The notes beneath the pieces were generated by a model. That model saw only the letters and a program-made list of their open reading frames with translations, did not search any database and was not told the DNA's origin. A program made the translations under genes and the position numbers. This document shows positions 7,192 through 9,108 of a stretch of DNA of 9,108 nt, in pieces (position 1 is the first letter of the stretch; the number at the start of each line of letters is the position of its first letter). Location of the stretch: the NCBI GenBank assembly GCA_022447165.1, contig JAKVBR010000061.1, forward strand, positions 1 through 9,108, given 5' to 3'. The DNA comes from Phycisphaerales bacterium (GTDB lineage: Bacteria; Planctomycetota; Phycisphaerae; Phycisphaerales; SM1A02).

Positions 7192-8580
7192 ATGACTACA
7201 GCAGCTTCAACAACTCTCGATTCAATCAATCCTGCAACTCTAGAAGTAGTTGGAACTGTGCCAGTGACTCCTGTGGAAGACATTCCATCGATCGTTGCAA
7301 ATGCACGAAACGCCCAAAAAGCATGGGCAGAGTTTGACTTAGAAGCGCGGGTGGAGTTACTGAGACCTGTTGCAAAACGACTTGAAGAAGAGGCGGGTCG
7401 AATTGGCTCGCTCATTACTGCTGAGATGGGCAAGAGCACTAAGGAGGCGCAAGGCGAGAGTGCGTATGGCGCTCAAAAGTTTGCATCGGAGTTAGAAAGT
7501 GCGTATGAAGCATTTATTCCAGAAGAGGTTTGTGATGAAAACACAAAGTCCCTTGTATATCGAGATCCATTTGGCGTGAGCGTAGCCATTACACCGTGGA
7601 ACTTCCCAATGCTCATGCCACAGCAATGCATTCTTCCGTCGCTTGTTGCCGGCAACACAGTCATATTCAAGCCATCAGAAGAAACGCCGCTCGTTGGACA
7701 GGCATACGCTGACATTCTTAATGAAGTTTTGCCTGAGGGTGTTCTTCAAGTCATTCATGGTGCCGATGACCAAGGCAAAGCACTGGTTTCATCAGACATC
7801 AATCTAGTGACCTTTACTGGTTCACGCGAAGTTGGCGCAAAGATTCTCACTGCTTGTGGTCCAGATTTAAAGCGCGTCATCCTTGAACTTGGAGGCAAAG
7901 ATGCACTCATCGTTTTAGATGACGCAGACATTGAAGCGGCAGCTACCTTTGCTGTTCATAACAGTTTCAGAAATGCAGGGCAGGTATGCGTAAGCACGGA
8001 ACGAATTTATGTAAATGACGCAATCGCTGATGAGTTTGAGGCCCTAGTGATCAGTAAAACTGAAGAACTCAAACAAGGCAATCCATCCAAAGATGATGTC
8101 GCAATCGGCCCTATGGTGAGCAGTATGCAGCGAGACATTGTCCTTCAACAACTCGACCAAGCCATTGAAGATGGCGCTGAAGTACGGTGCGGTGGCACGA
8201 CAAATGAGAACTTCATTACACCAACTGTGCTAACCGGTTGTTCACATGACATGAGAATCATGCACGATGAAACTTTTGGCCCTGTGTGTTGCATTCAACG
8301 CGTGTCAAATGATGAGCAAGCAGTTGAACTAGCAAACGACACACCTTATGGACTCGGCGGCGCTGTGTTCGGTGAGGTTGACCACGCAGTTTCAATTGCT
8401 CGCCAACTCACAACGGGTATGGTTGGAATCAACAAAGCTTGTGGTGGTGCAGAGGGCACGCCATGGGTTGGCGCTTGCCAATCTGGTTACGGGTATCACA
8501 GTGGACGAGATGGTCACCGACAGTTTACGCAAGTAAGAACAGTGAACATCCCAATCCACCAAGTGAAACCCAAGTATTGA
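7192..8580 (+). CDS. NAD(P)-dependent aldehyde dehydrogenase family protein (462 aa)
   Basis: Aldehyde dehydrogenase superfamily (PF00171), oxidising an aldehyde to a carboxylic acid with NAD(P)+; soluble, probably dimer or tetramer. Visible landmarks are PWNFP at 135-139 (N137 stabilises the intermediate), K160 in FKPSE, the cofactor loop FTGS at 208-211, the general base E232 in LELGGK, the nucleophile C266 in NAGQVC, and ETFGP at 360-364. The C-terminus has PWVGACQSGYG where most relatives have PWGG-x-K-x-SG-x-G, so the usual Lys is Gln and an extra Cys is present. Length is slightly under the common 475-500 residues, close to the shorter succinate-semialdehyde dehydrogenase-like branch, but substrate cannot be assigned. 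The start is set by the AGGA site and an in-frame stop just upstream. No partner gene follows; the next gene is convergent and abuts its TGA. Confidence 0.95.
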   Translation: MTTAASTTLDSINPATLEVVGTVPVTPVEDIPSIVANARNAQKAWAEFDLEARVELLRPVAKRLEEEAGRIGSLITAEMGKSTKEAQGESAYGAQKFASELESAYEAFIPEEVCDENTKSLVYRDPFGVSVAITPWNFPMLMPQQCILPSLVAGNTVIFKPSEETPLVGQAYADILNEVLPEGVLQVIHGADDQGKALVSSDINLVTFTGSREVGAKILTACGPDLKRVILELGGKDALIVLDDADIEAAATFAVHNSFRNAGQVCVSTERIYVNDAIADEFEALVISKTEELKQGNPSKDDVAIGPMVSSMQRDIVLQQLDQAIEDGAEVRCGGTTNENFITPTVLTGCSHDMRIMHDETFGPVCCIQRVSNDEQAVELANDTPYGLGGAVFGEVDHAVSIARQLTTGMVGINKACGGAEGTPWVGACQSGYGYHSGRDGHRQFTQVRTVNIPIHQVKPKY

Positions 8581-9108
8581 TTAGTCATACCCAATAGGCA
8601 TTTCCACTTCCTCAAACATTAGATTCGTTTGGAATCTGAAGTTTGACTCAGTTCGATGACGTTCAGCAAAGAAGAAATCGAGTGAATATGTTTCACCCTC
8701 TTCTAAATCAAGTCGTGCAAGATCGACATATTGTTGCGTCGCACCATGAATACCACCTAGGTCTATCACGAGTTGGTCATCAATGAAGACCCATACATCA
8801 TCATCACCAATAAACTTGAAATATTGCGCATCACTTTCGTGGTATGTAAATGATGTGTGCAACTCAAATGTAAAGTGAAAGTTGCGATCAGGCCACCCAC
8901 TGGGATTCCCCCAGCCCTGATGTTCGATGGGAAAAAAGCCCTCAAGTGATTGGTAGAGTGGGTCAAGCTCATCGTCAAAAACGTATGAACCATCGGCTTG
9001 CTCAACCAGCGTCAGTGTTATTGGAATGTTAATGTTGATGCCTTCAACATCTCTATACCACTGATTGAACGAATCTGCTGACTGGATTCCACCTGTATCC
9101 GAACCACC
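8581..9108 (-). CDS. Fibro-slime domain protein, 5'-partial (C-terminal 175 residues)
   Basis: The reverse-strand frame is open from base 9108 to the TAA at 8581-8583, so the start lies right of the window. Nearly the whole fragment fits a fibro-slime domain (TIGR02148, PA14-like fold). Seen in order, by fragment residue: F14-N-Q-W-Y-R-D, FFPIEHQGWGN at 58-68, NFHFTFELHTSFTY at 76-89, the core GDDDVWVFIDDQLVIDLGGIHG at 101-122, then a YSLDFFFAERH strand at 141-151 and SNFRFQTNL at 155-163. The Asp-rich DDDVW and DLGG loops are the places where PA14-family domains bind calcium and carbohydrate. The protein ends about 12 residues after the domain, so this domain is C-terminal. Secretion and adhesion or polysaccharide binding are inferred from the family; the signal peptide is not visible. 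A start at the internal Met near 8862 would cut the domain in half and is rejected. Confidence 0.85.
   Translation of the reverse strand, partial: GGSDTGGIQSADSFNQWYRDVEGININIPITLTLVEQADGSYVFDDELDPLYQSLEGFFPIEHQGWGNPSGWPDRNFHFTFELHTSFTYHESDAQYFKFIGDDDVWVFIDDQLVIDLGGIHGATQQYVDLARLDLEEGETYSLDFFFAERHRTESNFRFQTNLMFEEVEMPIGYD

Noticed and set aside
1..9108. CRISPR array, transposon, tRNA, rRNA, toxin-antitoxin or anti-phage system
   Set aside because: I found no regularly spaced direct repeats, transposase motifs, terminal inverted repeats, cloverleaf-like sequence or defence-related domains on either strand.

Overview
The window looks like chromosomal sequence from a fairly AT-rich member of the Planctomycetota, most likely class Phycisphaerae. 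The main reason is the large exported protein at the left edge. It combines Cys-rich GACC-type repeats, an FG-GAP-like propeller and a W-I-N-P-E-G-G ... N-W-D-P segment, a mix I associate with Phycisphaerae. A fibro-slime protein at the right edge and weak Shine-Dalgarno signals fit. The lineage call is inference from protein style; no rRNA or marker gene is present.

Layout. (1) 1-2832, minus: a secreted modular protein, 944 codons visible with no stop, so its C-terminus lies left of the window. (2) 2833-2977: an AT-rich divergent intergenic region. (3) 2978-3418, plus: a small NUDIX hydrolase whose 3' end overlaps the convergent icd gene by 17 bp. (4) 3402-7124, minus: a compact three-gene run, probably one operon read right to left: trhO (tRNA U34 hydroxylase, rhodanese family), a DUF1648 membrane protein, and icd (monomeric NADP-isocitrate dehydrogenase). 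(5) 7125-7191: a 67-bp divergent intergenic region with a consensus -10 box, an inverted repeat and a Shine-Dalgarno for the gene to its right. (6) 7192-8580, plus: an NAD(P)-dependent aldehyde dehydrogenase. (7) 8581-9108, minus: the C-terminal 175 residues of a fibro-slime (PA14-like) protein whose 5' end lies right of the window. Its stop codon directly abuts the aldehyde dehydrogenase stop.

The middle of the window is housekeeping metabolism and RNA modification, with active-site residues intact. It is flanked by two cell-surface or secreted proteins of poorly known function. I see no mobile element, CRISPR array, tRNA, rRNA, toxin-antitoxin pair or defence system. The points most worth a second look are the Cys-rich repeat architecture of the left-hand exported protein, the inverted repeat over the predicted aldehyde dehydrogenase start site, and two convergent gene pairs with no terminator space. 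I do not find convincing evidence of a new multi-gene system here.
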